A DNA stretch of 64,000 nt. Origin: JAFGOG01 sp034429215 (GTDB lineage Bacteria > Chloroflexota > Anaerolineae > JAAYZQ01). Positions 26,004 through 35,184 of this stretch are shown piece after piece. The translations under genes were made by a program, and so were the position numbers. The notes under the pieces are model-generated. The model made no database searches. It saw only the letters and a list, made by a program, of their open reading frames with translations, and was not told the origin of the DNA. The first letter of the stretch is position 1, and each line of letters opens with the position of its first letter. Location of the stretch: contig DAOUGI010000076.1 of the NCBI GenBank assembly GCA_034429215.1, positions 12,456 to 76,455 of the forward strand. Reading direction: 5' to 3'.

Positions 26004-26032
26004 TTGACAGAAAAGTCGCCGTGTGTTACAAT
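26004..26032 (+). promoter_or_regulatory. Promoter of the cytochrome c-nar operon
   Basis: A perfect TTGACA (26004-26009), a 17-bp spacer and TACAAT (26027-26032) give a strong sigma-70-like promoter with a start near 26039. That rules out the upstream in-frame start at 26023 for the cytochrome gene. No clear FNR (TTGAT-N4-ATCAA) site is seen, so oxygen control of this promoter is not evident from sequence. Confidence 0.7.
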
Positions 26033-26094
26033 TTTGGGCCAAGAAGTCAACTCGCTGTGGGCGTGACGCCCCGCTCTCAGGGGAGGTGAAACCC

Positions 26095-26946
26095 ATGTCT
26101 CCAAAGGCTCGCACCATGCTCAAAGCAGCAGCTCCACTGCTGCTCGCTGTATTCCTGGTTGTTATCTCTGCTCAATTGGCGTGGACGGCTCCCCCGGCTC
26201 AATCCACCACCGACGGCGAAGCGATCTTTCAAGACAAATGTGCTGGCTGTCACACCGTCGGCGCTGGTCGGCTGGCAGGCCCCGACCTGAAGGGAGTCAC
26301 ATCACAGCGCGATCGGGACTGGCTGGCCCGCTTTATCGCCGAGCCGGACAAGGTGCTGGCCGAGGGCGACCCCATCGCCGCCGGCCTGCTGCGGGAGTTC
26401 AACAACCTGCCAATGCCCAACCAGGGCCTGTCCGCAGAGCAGGTGGCGGCGGTCATTGCCTATCTGGAAGCGACTGAAGGGACGGCTGTCCCGGCCCCGG
26501 ACACAAGCCTTGCCGTTGGAGATCCAGACAGGGGTGAGGCCCTGTTCATGGGCGATCTCCACTTTCAGAATGCCGGCCCGCCGTGCATGGGCTGCCACAA
26601 CATCGACGGCGCCGGCGCCCTGGGCGGCGGGACCATGGGACCTGACCTGACACAGGCGTTCGCCACGTATGGCAACGCCGGCCTGGCCTCGGTCCTGGAC
26701 AACATCCCCTTCCCCACCATGAGGCCGATCTACGCCAACCATCCGCTGACTCCCGAAGAACAAACCGACCTGCGGGCCTACATTCAGGCAACGGCAGGCC
26801 AGCCGCAGGCGGATAGGGAGCTGTTGATCCTGGCGCTGAGCCTGGCCGGTCTGATCGCGGCGATGATCGCGATCGGCATCGTCTGGCGCCGCCGGCTGCG
26901 GGGAGTCCGCCGGCCGATGGTGGACCAAGCGCGAAGCGGACGTTGA
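26095..26946 (+). CDS. Membrane-anchored diheme cytochrome c
   Basis: The 283-residue protein has a signal segment or anchor (about 10-32), a first c-type haem site CAGCH (49-53) and a second CMGCH. A membrane helix near the C-terminus (LILALSLAGLIAAMIAIGIVW) is followed by a basic cytoplasmic tail. Candidate axial methionines are in NNLPMPNQGL and FPTMRP. It resembles cytochrome modules that pass electrons to or from quinol-linked complexes. Its position 37 bp before narG and behind the only strong promoter suggests it is part of the nitrate respiratory chain, an arrangement also described for extracytoplasmic Nar enzymes. GGGGAGGTGAAACCC precedes the ATG. Confidence 0.9.
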   Translation: MSPKARTMLKAAAPLLLAVFLVVISAQLAWTAPPAQSTTDGEAIFQDKCAGCHTVGAGRLAGPDLKGVTSQRDRDWLARFIAEPDKVLAEGDPIAAGLLREFNNLPMPNQGLSAEQVAAVIAYLEATEGTAVPAPDTSLAVGDPDRGEALFMGDLHFQNAGPPCMGCHNIDGAGALGGGTMGPDLTQAFATYGNAGLASVLDNIPFPTMRPIYANHPLTPEEQTDLRAYIQATAGQPQADRELLILALSLAGLIAAMIAIGIVWRRRLRGVRRPMVDQARSGR

Positions 26947-26983
26947 GCTAGTTTGCCATGACAACCCCCGCGAGGAGGACAAT

Positions 26984-29900
26984 GTGAGCTGGATCCAAGA
27001 CATTGCCAACCCGAAATCACGGCAGTGGGAAGAGTTCTACCGCAACCGCTGGCAGCACGACCGCGTGGTGCGCAGCACCCACGGCGTCAACTGCACCGGC
27101 GGCTGCTCCTGGATGGTGTACGTCAAGGACGGCATCGTCACCTGGGAGATGCAGGCCCTCGACTACCCAAGCCTGGAGGCCGGCCTCCCACCCTACGAGC
27201 CCCGCGGCTGCCAGCGGGGCATCTCCTTTTCCTGGTACCTTTACTCCCCAATCCGGGTCAAGTACCCTTACCTGCGCGGGGCGCTGATGGACCTGTGGCG
27301 CCAGGCACGCAGCCGGCACGCCGACCCGGTCGATGCCTGGGCGTCCATCGTCGAGGATGGCGCCAGCCGTAAGCTGTTCCATGAGGCGCGCGGAAAGGGC
27401 GGCTTCCGCCGCTCTTCCTGGGACGAGGTCTTGGACATCATCGGCGCCTCGACCGTATATACCGTCAAGAAGCATGGCCCTGACCGTGTTGTTGGCTTTT
27501 CGCCGATCCCCGCCATGTCGATGCTCTCCTACGCGGCCGGCGCCCGTTTCCTCCAGCTTCTCGGAGGCGTCTGCCTCTCCTTTTACGATTGGTACAGCGA
27601 CCTGCCGCCCGCCTCGCCCGAGACGTGGGGCGAGCAGACCGACGTCGCCGAGTCTGCCGACTGGTACAACGCCAAGTATATCGCGACGGTCGGCTCGAAC
27701 GTAAGCATGACCCGCACGCCAGACGTCCACTTTGCCGCCGAGGCGCGCCACGCCGGCGCCAAGCTTGTCGTCTTTTCGCCCGATTTCAGCCAGACCTCCA
27801 AGTACGCCGACTGGTGGATCCCCCTCAATGCCGGGCAGGATGGCGCTTTCTGGATGGCGGTGAGCCATGTGCTCCTGAAAGAGCTTCACCACCAGCAGCA
27901 GGAGCCCTACTTCCTCGACTATGTCAAGCGCTACACTGACTCGCCCTTCCTGGTGATGCTGGACAAGGTTGGCGACCAGGTCGTGCCGGGCCGCCTTCTA
28001 CGCGCCGGACAGCTTGCTCGCTACCAGGGCGTGGAAAACGGGGACTGGAAATACCTGGTCTGGGACCGGCCGTCGGGCCAGCCGCGTATGCCCCAGGGCT
28101 CGCTCGGCTTCCGCTGGCAAAAGCAAAAAGGCCGGTGGAACCTGGAGCTGAAAGACGGCCTGGACGGTGCAGAGATCGACCCCCAGCTTACCTTGCTCGG
28201 CGATCCGGCCGAGACCGCGACCGTCTCCTTTGCCGATTTTGGGCAGGGCAAGGCCGTGCGGCGCAGCGTGCCCGTCCGCACCGTCGAGACCGCCGGTGGC
28301 CCGGTGCTCGTTGCCACCGTCTACGACCTGCTGATGGCCCAGTTCGGCGTGGGCCGCGGGCTCGCAGGCGACTACCCGGCGAACTATGACGATGCAGCCG
28401 CCCCCTACACCCCCGCCTGGCAGGAGCGCTATACCGGCGTGGACCGCAAAACCCTCATCCAGTTCGCGCGCGAGTGGGGCGCGACCGCAGCCAAGACCCA
28501 CGGCCAGTGCACCATCCTGATCGGCGCCGGCGTAAACCACTGGTACCACAACAACCTGATCTACCGCGCCTGCATTTCCGCCCTGCTCCTGACCGGCTGC
28601 GTAGGCCGCAACGGCGGTGGCCTGAACCACTACGTGGGCCAGGAAAAGCTGGCCCCCTTTGCCTCCTGGTCGACGCTGGCTTTTGCCCTCGACTGGGTCA
28701 AGCCCCCGCGTCTCCAAAACACCCCCTCCTACCACTATGTGCACAGCGACCAGTGGCGCTACGAGCGCCCCTTGCCTGAGGTGCAGCCGGTGCCCCGACC
28801 TGACGAGGCCCGCGCCCAGGCCCTGCGGCAGCAGCACACCATCGACATGCAGGTCCAGGCAGTGCGCATGGGCTGGCTGCCCTTCTATCCCCAATTCGAC
28901 CGCAGCTCGCTCGATCTGGTGCGGCAGGCTGAACAGGCTGGGGCACACACCGATCCCGAAATCCGCAAGTGGACCGTGGACGAATTGCGGGCCGGCCGCC
29001 TGCGCTTTGCAGTGCAGGACCCAGACGCGCCGGAAAACTGGCCACGGCTGTGGTTCATCTGGCGTGGCAACACGCTCAACGCCAGCGCCAAGGGCCAGGA
29101 GTACTTTTTCCGGCACTACCTGGGCACCCACAGCCAGACGGTCGCCGACGAGATCTCTGGCAGCACTGTAGCCGAAGCGGTCTGGCACGAGGCCGCGCCA
29201 CAGGGCAAGATCGACCTGGTGGTCGATCTCAACTTCCGCATGGATACCACCGCCCTCTACTCTGACATTGTCCTGCCGACGGCAACCTGGTACGAAAAGG
29301 ATGACTTGAACTCTACCGACATGCACTCTTTCATCCATCCCATGTCGGCCGCCGTCCCTCCTTGCTGGGAGTCGAAGAGCGACTGGGAGATCTTTAAGGC
29401 ATTGGCCCACAAGGTGAGCGAGCTGGCGCAGGCACACCTGCCAGAGCCTGTCCGTGACTTGGTCGCCGTTCCCTTGCAGCACGATACGCCGGCCGAGATG
29501 GCGCAGCCGGCGATCCGCGATTGGGCCAAGGGTGAGTGTGAGCCCCTTCCCGGTGTGACGATGCCCAATCTGGTCATTGCCGAGCGCGACTACACCCGGC
29601 TCTACCGGCGCTTTGTCTCCCTTGGGCCGGCGGCGCAGCGAGAGGGCATCGGCGCCCACGGCATCCGCTGGTCGGTTGAGGATCTCTACCAGGAGCTGCT
29701 GGACAACGGCCCCACCGTCGCCTGGGAGGGCAAACAGTACCCTTCCCTCGAAGATGCACGACAAGCGGCCAACGTGATCCTCCTCCTGGCGCCCGAGACC
29801 AACGGCGAAGTCGGCTACCGTGCCTACAAGGAAGAAGAGGAAAAGACCGGCAGGCCCTTGACCGATCTGGCCGAAGCGACGCGGGATACGCGCTACACCT

Positions 29901-30616
29901 TTCAGGACCTGCTGTCGCAGCCGCGCCGGCTGCTGAATAGCCCGATCTGGACGGGTATCACCGGCAAGGGCCGCGCCTATTCGGCCTACTGCCTCAACGT
30001 CGAACGGCTGGTGCCTTGGCGCACCCTCACCGGCCGGCAGCAGTTCTACCTCGACCACGAGGGCTACCTGGCTTTTGGCGAGAACCTTCCGACCTACAAG
30101 CCTCGGCCCGACCCGCAGGCTGTGGGCGACCTCGACAAGAGCCGCGCCGAGGCCCGCACCATCATGCTCAACTACCTGACGCCCCACGCCAAGTGGCACA
30201 TCCATTCCAACTATTTTGACAACGACCGCATGCTGACCCTGTCGCGAGGTATCGAGCCGATGTGGCTGAACGACGAGGATGCAGCCGAGATTGGCGTGCA
30301 CGACAACGACTGGGTGGAGGCGTACAACGACCATGGCACGGTCGTGACGCGCGCCGCCGTCAGCGCGCGCATCCCTCGGGGACTTTGCTTCGTCTACCAC
30401 TCCCCCGAGCGCACGGTGGGGGTGCCCCGCTCGCCGCAGCGGGGTAACCGCCGCGCAGGCGGTCACAACAGCCCCACGCGTGCGCGGCTCAAGCCACTGC
30501 TCATGATGGGCGGCTACGGCCAGTGGACCTATGGCTTTAACTATTGGGGGCCGACCGGCATCAACCGCGACAGCTATGTCCTGGTGCGCAAGCTGCCCGG
30601 CGCCCCGCAGTACTAG
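26984..30616 (+). CDS. narG: Respiratory nitrate reductase alpha subunit
   Basis: The 1210-residue protein is full length for NarG. The FS0 iron-sulfur motif with a histidine ligand is present (HGVNCTGGC, His33, Cys37, Cys41, then Cys76 in PRGCQRG). The DWYSDLPPASPETWGEQTDV block carries Asp206, matching the molybdenum-ligating Asp222 of E. coli NarG. The molybdopterin-binding regions (GSNVSMTRTPD, NLIYRACISALLLTGCVGRNGGGLNHYVGQEK, and the C-terminal HNSPTRARLKPLLMMGGYGQ) are intact. The enzyme reduces nitrate to nitrite with quinol-derived electrons. No twin-arginine signal is evident at the N-terminus, which suggests a cytoplasmic active site, although the upstream cytochrome c leaves this open. 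The start is a GTG after GAGGAGGACAAT. Confidence 0.97.
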   Translation: MSWIQDIANPKSRQWEEFYRNRWQHDRVVRSTHGVNCTGGCSWMVYVKDGIVTWEMQALDYPSLEAGLPPYEPRGCQRGISFSWYLYSPIRVKYPYLRGALMDLWRQARSRHADPVDAWASIVEDGASRKLFHEARGKGGFRRSSWDEVLDIIGASTVYTVKKHGPDRVVGFSPIPAMSMLSYAAGARFLQLLGGVCLSFYDWYSDLPPASPETWGEQTDVAESADWYNAKYIATVGSNVSMTRTPDVHFAAEARHAGAKLVVFSPDFSQTSKYADWWIPLNAGQDGAFWMAVSHVLLKELHHQQQEPYFLDYVKRYTDSPFLVMLDKVGDQVVPGRLLRAGQLARYQGVENGDWKYLVWDRPSGQPRMPQGSLGFRWQKQKGRWNLELKDGLDGAEIDPQLTLLGDPAETATVSFADFGQGKAVRRSVPVRTVETAGGPVLVATVYDLLMAQFGVGRGLAGDYPANYDDAAAPYTPAWQERYTGVDRKTLIQFAREWGATAAKTHGQCTILIGAGVNHWYHNNLIYRACISALLLTGCVGRNGGGLNHYVGQEKLAPFASWSTLAFALDWVKPPRLQNTPSYHYVHSDQWRYERPLPEVQPVPRPDEARAQALRQQHTIDMQVQAVRMGWLPFYPQFDRSSLDLVRQAEQAGAHTDPEIRKWTVDELRAGRLRFAVQDPDAPENWPRLWFIWRGNTLNASAKGQEYFFRHYLGTHSQTVADEISGSTVAEAVWHEAAPQGKIDLVVDLNFRMDTTALYSDIVLPTATWYEKDDLNSTDMHSFIHPMSAAVPPCWESKSDWEIFKALAHKVSELAQAHLPEPVRDLVAVPLQHDTPAEMAQPAIRDWAKGECEPLPGVTMPNLVIAERDYTRLYRRFVSLGPAAQREGIGAHGIRWSVEDLYQELLDNGPTVAWEGKQYPSLEDARQAANVILLLAPETNGEVGYRAYKEEEEKTGRPLTDLAEATRDTRYTFQDLLSQPRRLLNSPIWTGITGKGRAYSAYCLNVERLVPWRTLTGRQQFYLDHEGYLAFGENLPTYKPRPDPQAVGDLDKSRAEARTIMLNYLTPHAKWHIHSNYFDNDRMLTLSRGIEPMWLNDEDAAEIGVHDNDWVEAYNDHGTVVTRAAVSARIPRGLCFVYHSPERTVGVPRSPQRGNRRAGGHNSPTRARLKPLLMMGGYGQWTYGFNYWGPTGINRDSYVLVRKLPGAPQY

Positions 30617-30658
30617 CGACGCAGGATCGAGTCACGACACTATCGGAAGGATAGAAGG

Positions 30659-32161
30659 ATGAACGTTCGCTCTCAGGTCGCAACGGTCTTTCATCTGGAC
30701 AAGTGCATCGGCTGCCACACTTGCAGCGTCGCCTGCAAGAACATCTGGACTGACCGCAGGGGCGCCGAGACGATGTGGTGGAACAACGTAGAAACCCGGC
30801 CCGGCACCGGCTACCCCACCCGCTGGGAGGACCGGAAGAAGTTCAAGGGCGGCTGGGAGCTCACCGGCAGGGGCAATGCGCGCAAGCTGCGGCTGCGGCT
30901 CCAGGGCCGGGTGCAAGCGCTGGGCAACATCTTTTACAACCCGGCGCTGCCCGGCATGGACGAGTACTATGAGCCCTGGACCTACCGCTACGACGACCTC
31001 TTTACCGCCCCACAGGGTGATGACCAACCCACAGCGCGGCCCATTTCCCTGGTAGACGGCCGTCCGATAGAGATCGAGGCCGGCCCTAATTGGGACGACG
31101 ATCTGGGCGGCTCGCCCGTCTATGCCGCTAACGATCCCCTCCTGGAGGGCATGGGCGAAGCTGAGAGGCAGGCGCTCTTTGAGATCGGGCGCCTCGTCTA
31201 TTTCTATGTCCCGCGCATCTGCAACCATTGTCTCAACCCCGCCTGCTTGGCTGCTTGCCCCTCGGGCGCCATCTACAAACGTGCCGAGGACGGCATTGTG
31301 CTCGTCAATCAGGACAAGTGCCGGGCGTGGCGTATGTGCATCTCGGCCTGCCCCTACAAAAAGGTCTACTATAACTGGGCGGCGGGCAAATCGGAAAAGT
31401 GCATCCTCTGCTACCCGCGCCAGGAGACGGGCCAGGCACCGGCCTGTTTCCACGCCTGCGTAGGGCGCATCCGCTACCTGGGTGTGCTCCTCTACGACGC
31501 GGATCGCCTGGAAGAGGCCGCCAAAGCACCGGATGCCGGCCTGGTCGATGCTCAGCGCGCGGTGATCCTCAATCCGGCCGATCCCGAGGCGATCGCGGCA
31601 GCGCGCAAGTGTGGCGTGCCCGAGGACGTGATCTCGGCTGCGCAGCGCTCCCCTGTCTATCGCTTTGTCTGCGAGTGGAAGATGGCGCTGCCGCTGCACC
31701 CAGAATATCGGACCCTGCCCATGCTCTTCTACGTACCGCCGCTCTTGCCTGTAGTCGGCGCGACCCAGGCAAGCGGCGCCGTTTCGCTGGCCGCGGAGCT
31801 CTTTAGCTCGCTGGAGAATGCGCGGCTGCCCATCCACTTCATGGCCAGGCTTCTGGCAGCCGGGAACGAAGAGCCGGTTCGGGCGGCCTACAAGAAGCTG
31901 ATGGCGGTACGCTTGTTCAAGCGCGCGCAGGCAGTCGGCGACGTTTCAAGCCAGGAGGTGGCGCAGGCGCTCGCCGAAGCAGGGTTGGACGAGCAGGCGG
32001 CGGAGGCGATCTACCGGCTGACGGCGCTCTCCACCTACCTAGAGCGATTTGCCGTCCCGCCCATGGCGCGCGAGCGGGCCATCGAAACGACCGAGCGCAC
32101 CATGGCCCGCAAGCAGGAAGCCGGCTTTGGCTTCCGCAAGCCGGGCCGGCGCGGGCCCTAG
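30659..32161 (+). CDS. narH: Respiratory nitrate reductase beta subunit
   Basis: The 500-residue protein carries the four NarH iron-sulfur clusters. The first cysteine group is CIGCHTCSVAC; the second is CNHCLNPACLAACP. The third, CRAWRMCISACP, has Trp in place of one cysteine as in E. coli NarH, giving the 3Fe-4S cluster. The fourth is CILCYPRQETG ... CFHAC followed by VGRIRYLGVLLYDAD. It passes electrons from the NarI haems to NarG. It lies 42 bp after narG with an AAGGATAGAAGG ribosome site. The length is typical and no break is seen. Confidence 0.97.
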   Translation: MNVRSQVATVFHLDKCIGCHTCSVACKNIWTDRRGAETMWWNNVETRPGTGYPTRWEDRKKFKGGWELTGRGNARKLRLRLQGRVQALGNIFYNPALPGMDEYYEPWTYRYDDLFTAPQGDDQPTARPISLVDGRPIEIEAGPNWDDDLGGSPVYAANDPLLEGMGEAERQALFEIGRLVYFYVPRICNHCLNPACLAACPSGAIYKRAEDGIVLVNQDKCRAWRMCISACPYKKVYYNWAAGKSEKCILCYPRQETGQAPACFHACVGRIRYLGVLLYDADRLEEAAKAPDAGLVDAQRAVILNPADPEAIAAARKCGVPEDVISAAQRSPVYRFVCEWKMALPLHPEYRTLPMLFYVPPLLPVVGATQASGAVSLAAELFSSLENARLPIHFMARLLAAGNEEPVRAAYKKLMAVRLFKRAQAVGDVSSQEVAQALAEAGLDEQAAEAIYRLTALSTYLERFAVPPMARERAIETTERTMARKQEAGFGFRKPGRRGP

Positions 32162-32176
32162 CCACGGGGAGCGGTG

Positions 32177-32707
32177 ATGGACGTCACATACCGGCTCTTT
32201 GCCCGCCTGCTGGACTACCCGACCGCGGTGCTGGGTGAGCAGGCTCGCGAGTGCCTCGATGCACTGTCGTCTGCCGGCTCGCCGGCGGCTGCGCCCCTAC
32301 AGAGCTTTTGCCGCTACACCCAGGAAGCGCCGCTGGCGCGAATGGAAGAGCTGTACACCCGCACCTTTGACCTGCAGGCCGTCTGCTCCCCCTACGTGGG
32401 TTACCAGCTCTTTGGTGATAACTACAAGCGCGGTATGTTCATGGCCCGGCTCAACGAGGAGTACCGCGAGAGAGGTTTCTCGGCAGGCAGCGAGTTGCCA
32501 GACCACATAGCCGTCGTCCTGCGTTTCTTGGACCTGGGAACGGAGGGCGAGTTCAGCCGGGCGCTGCTGGCCGAAGGACTGGTCCCGGCCCTGGCCAAGA
32601 TGTGGCAGTGCCTGGGCAGCCCAAGCGACAATCCCTACTCCGAGGTGATCGGCGCGCTGTCGCTCGCCATCGGAGAACCAGACAAAACGGGGGTGGACGA
32701 TGCGTGA
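32177..32707 (+). CDS. narJ: Nitrate reductase assembly chaperone
   Basis: The 176-residue, mostly helical protein belongs to the TorD/NarJ family. RLFARLLDYP opens it; RMEELYTRTFDLQAVCSPYVGYQLFGD is the conserved core block, followed by AEYREL-like LNEEYRERGF and ELPDHIAVVLRFL. NarJ-type chaperones bind NarG and promote cofactor insertion before membrane docking by NarI; they are not part of the final enzyme. ATG 32177 is preferred over the adjacent GTG 32174. The end overlaps the narI start by 8 bases, indicating coupled translation. Confidence 0.92.
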   Translation: MDVTYRLFARLLDYPTAVLGEQARECLDALSSAGSPAAAPLQSFCRYTQEAPLARMEELYTRTFDLQAVCSPYVGYQLFGDNYKRGMFMARLNEEYRERGFSAGSELPDHIAVVLRFLDLGTEGEFSRALLAEGLVPALAKMWQCLGSPSDNPYSEVIGALSLAIGEPDKTGVDDA

Positions 32708-33386
32708 CGCCGTCCTTTTCATTGTTTTCCCTTACATTGCCGTGGCCTTGGCGGTCGGCGGCAGCCTCTACCGCTTCTTCGCCCACCAGTTCACTTACTC
32801 CAGCCTGTCGTCACAGTGGCTGGAGGGCAAGTGGCTTTTCTGGGGCGCCTTGCCGTGGCACTATGGCGTTGTGCCGGTCCTGCTCATCCACCTGGGCGCC
32901 TTTGTCGCCCCTGGGGTGATGCACATGCTGCACGGCACACCTACGACGCTCTACCTGGCCGAGCTGCTTGGCAAGGTGCTCGCCCTGCTGGCTTTTGTCG
33001 GGATGTTGGTGTTGATCGTGCGGCGGCTGTCCCAGTCCAGGCTCCGGGCAGTCACAACACCCATGGACTGGGTTGTGCTGGTGCTGCTGCTCAACCAGGT
33101 GTTCCTTGGGCTGTGGACCGCTTTCTTCTACCGCTGGGGCGCGGCCTGGTTCATCGATACGGCTACTCCTTGGGTGCAATCCCTGGCCACCTTCCGGCCG
33201 CAGACCGATACAATCGCCGCCCTGCCTTGGGTCCCCAAGCTGCACTTCCTGAACGCCACCCTGCTCATCGCCCTCGTGCCCTTGAGCCGGCTCGTGCACC
33301 TGTTGGTCTTCCCCATCGCCTATCTCTGGCGCAAGCTCCAGGCCGTGACCTGGAACCGCCGGCCGGCGCCGCCAGAGTCGCACTAG
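32700..33386 (+). CDS. narI: Respiratory nitrate reductase gamma subunit (diheme cytochrome b)
   Basis: The 228-residue membrane protein has five predicted helices. His54 and His64 (10 residues apart) and a C-terminal pair in LHFLNATL and SRLVHLLVF (18 residues apart) match the spacing of the four E. coli NarI haem b ligands. HMLHGTP and the late RPQTDTIAALPWVPKLHFLNA block are also typical. It oxidises quinol and feeds electrons to NarH, anchoring the complex in the membrane. The next gene begins one base after its stop. Confidence 0.95.
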   Translation: MRDAVLFIVFPYIAVALAVGGSLYRFFAHQFTYSSLSSQWLEGKWLFWGALPWHYGVVPVLLIHLGAFVAPGVMHMLHGTPTTLYLAELLGKVLALLAFVGMLVLIVRRLSQSRLRAVTTPMDWVVLVLLLNQVFLGLWTAFFYRWGAAWFIDTATPWVQSLATFRPQTDTIAALPWVPKLHFLNATLLIALVPLSRLVHLLVFPIAYLWRKLQAVTWNRRPAPPESH

Positions 33387-33387
33387 C

Positions 33388-34467
33388 ATGGACAGGCTTG
33401 TCGCTGCCACAAAAGAGGGCATCCGCGACCTCTTCCCCGGCTACTTTGCGCTGGTCATGGCCACCGGCATCGTCTCCATCGCCTGCCATCTGCTTGGCTT
33501 CGAGTGGCCGGCTCAGGCACTCTTCCTGATCAACAAGGTAGCCTACGGCATCCTATGGGTGCTCTTCTTGCTCCGGCTGATCCTCTACCGGCCGCAGTTT
33601 ATCGCTGACCTGACCGGCCACGCCCGCGGGCCGGGCTTCTTCACCCTTGTGGTCGGCACCTGCGTGCTGGGCAACCAGTTCATTCTCCTGGCGGGAAACC
33701 GCACCCCTGCGTTGATCCTCTGGTGCCTCGGTTTTGCCCTATGGCACCTGCTCATCTACACCTTCTTCACTGCTGTAACGGTCAAGGATCCCAAGCCAAG
33801 CCTAGAGACCGGGATCAACGGAGCGTGGCTGATCGCAGTCGTGGGCACGCAAGCGATCTCGATCCTGGGGACGCTGCTCGCGAAGGACATGGCCGGTTCC
33901 AAGGAAACACTGCTCTTCTACTCCCTGACCATGTACCTGCTCGGCGGCGTGCTCTACTTGCTGATCGCGGGCATGATCGCCTACCGGCTCTTTTTCTTCC
34001 GCATGGAGCCCAAACAGATGGCGCCGACCTTCTGGATTCTCATGGGGGCGGTAGCCATCACCACCCTCTCTGGAAACACATTGATCTTGAACGCGGGCGA
34101 GTGGGCCTTCCTGGTTGAGCTCCTGCCCTTCCTCAAGGGCGCCACCATCCTTTTCTGGGCGACCGCAACCTGGTGGATCCCGCTGCTCGTGCTGCTGGGC
34201 GTCTGGCGTCACCTGGTCAAGCGCTTCCCGCTGCGCTACGACCCGCAGTATTGGGGCATGGTCTTTCCGCTGGGGATGTACACAGCATGCACATTCCAGT
34301 TAGCTAAAGCGTTGGATTTGCCTTTTCTTGTGGCAATCCCCCGTGGCTTTATCTGGGTCGCGCTGGCAGCGTGGCTGCTCACCTTCGCCGGGCTTGTCTG
34401 GAAGCTCGTAAGCAGCCTGATCCTGGCCCCACTGCGCCGGCAGCCGGACCGTGAGACACCGGCATAG
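33388..34467 (+). CDS. TDT/SLAC1-type anion channel or transporter in the nar operon
   Basis: The 359-residue protein has about ten hydrophobic helices and reads as a TehA/SLAC1 (tellurite-resistance/dicarboxylate transporter) family member. FPGYFALVMATGIVSIACHLLG is the typical first helix; GTCVLGNQFILLAGN, WLIAVVGTQAISILG and FWATATWWIPLLVLLGVW follow. SLAC1 homologues conduct chloride and nitrate, and others export sulfite or dicarboxylates. It begins one base after narI and no NarK-type transporter is in the window. Nitrate uptake or nitrite release is therefore a reasonable inference, not shown by sequence alone. Confidence 0.85.
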   Translation: MDRLVAATKEGIRDLFPGYFALVMATGIVSIACHLLGFEWPAQALFLINKVAYGILWVLFLLRLILYRPQFIADLTGHARGPGFFTLVVGTCVLGNQFILLAGNRTPALILWCLGFALWHLLIYTFFTAVTVKDPKPSLETGINGAWLIAVVGTQAISILGTLLAKDMAGSKETLLFYSLTMYLLGGVLYLLIAGMIAYRLFFFRMEPKQMAPTFWILMGAVAITTLSGNTLILNAGEWAFLVELLPFLKGATILFWATATWWIPLLVLLGVWRHLVKRFPLRYDPQYWGMVFPLGMYTACTFQLAKALDLPFLVAIPRGFIWVALAAWLLTFAGLVWKLVSSLILAPLRRQPDRETPA

Positions 34468-34472
34468 CCCTG

Positions 34473-35057
34473 ATGCGCGACATCGAAACCCTGCTAGAAG
34501 AGGCAGCCGCGGCCCACGGCCATCTCTGTGCTGGTCAAGTGCTGGGCGTGCGCATGGCGTTGGCCGGTTGCCGTGCCCTTGGCATCGACGAGCCCAATGG
34601 CAGCAAGCGTCTGCTGGTCTATGTGGAGATCGACCGATGCGCCGCCGATGCCATCTCCATCGTCACCGGCTGTCGCTTGGGCAAGCGCACCCTCAAGTAC
34701 CTTGACTATGGCAAAATGGCCGCTACCTTTTTCGACACCGTCGAGGGCCGGGCCGTCCGCGTTGTCGCGCGCGAGGAAACGAGAGAATGGGCGCCTGCCT
34801 ACGCTCCGCACGTGCACGGAGACCACCGGCAGGTCCAGCAAGCAGCCTACGCCGTCATGCCGGACGAGGATTTGTTCGTGATCCAGGAGGTCCGTCTGTT
34901 GGTGCCGGAGGAGGATTGGCCAGGGCCTCCCGTCAGTCGCGTGCGCTGCGACCGGTGCGGCGAGGGCATCAACGATCGACGCGAAGTGCATATGGACGGG
35001 CAGGTGCTATGCCGTGCGTGTGCGGGGCAAGCGTACTATGAGGTGATTGATGCCTGA
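34473..35057 (+). CDS. FmdE-family protein with C-terminal zinc ribbon
   Basis: The 194-residue protein has the FmdE signature HGHLCAGQVLGVRMA (about residues 15-29), DRCAADAISIVTGCRLGKRTL and DYGKMAATF. A C-terminal ribbon with CDRCGEGIND and CRACAG follows (about 160-187). FmdE was named as a subunit associated with the molybdenum formylmethanofuran dehydrogenase of methanogens. In bacteria the family is found near molybdo- or tungsto-enzymes and its biochemical role is not settled. Here it ends the nar operon, 5 bp after the channel gene, which favours a role in molybdenum cofactor handling for NarG. The 148-bp repeat begins 14 bp after its stop. Confidence 0.85.
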   Translation: MRDIETLLEEAAAAHGHLCAGQVLGVRMALAGCRALGIDEPNGSKRLLVYVEIDRCAADAISIVTGCRLGKRTLKYLDYGKMAATFFDTVEGRAVRVVAREETREWAPAYAPHVHGDHRQVQQAAYAVMPDEDLFVIQEVRLLVPEEDWPGPPVSRVRCDRCGEGINDRREVHMDGQVLCRACAGQAYYEVIDA

Positions 35058-35115
35058 TCGACGTCCCAGCCAAAACGGTTTTGACCATTCACGCCATGGG
35101 TGGTATGATGTCAGT

Positions 35116-35184
35116 GTTGGGCTTGCAGTTCTGTTAATGTGGCGACAATAACTGCCCCCAAGGTCCCTTGGGGGCAGTTTGTTT
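35116..35184 (+). ncRNA. Candidate small RNA of about 70 nt, copy 1
   Basis: TTGACC (35081-35086) and TATGAT (35104-35109) are 17 bp apart and predict a start near 35116. A terminator hairpin ends the unit near 35184. The RNA would contain the conserved box GTGGCGACAATAA before the hairpin. That box includes a four-codon mini-ORF (ATG TGG CGA CAA TAA) with no ribosome site. No Rfam family is recognised by eye. Alternatively this is an abandoned leader or attenuator. Confidence 0.55.
35151..35184 (+). terminator. Intrinsic terminator of the candidate small RNA, copy 1
   Basis: A perfect 12-bp stem (ACTGCCCCCAAG with CTTGGGGGCAGT) around a GTCC loop is followed by a T-rich run (TTGTTTATAT). 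It may also end read-through transcription from the nar operon. Confidence 0.8.

Noticed and set aside
26004..26032. FNR-type site at the nitrate operon promoter
   Set aside because: No TTGAT-N4-ATCAA-like palindrome near -41.5 could be found; the promoter has a full -35 box instead.
27998..30466. 822-codon open frame antisense to narG
   Set aside because: It mirrors the strong third-position GC bias of narG, has no recognisable domain, and would require full overlap with a conserved gene.
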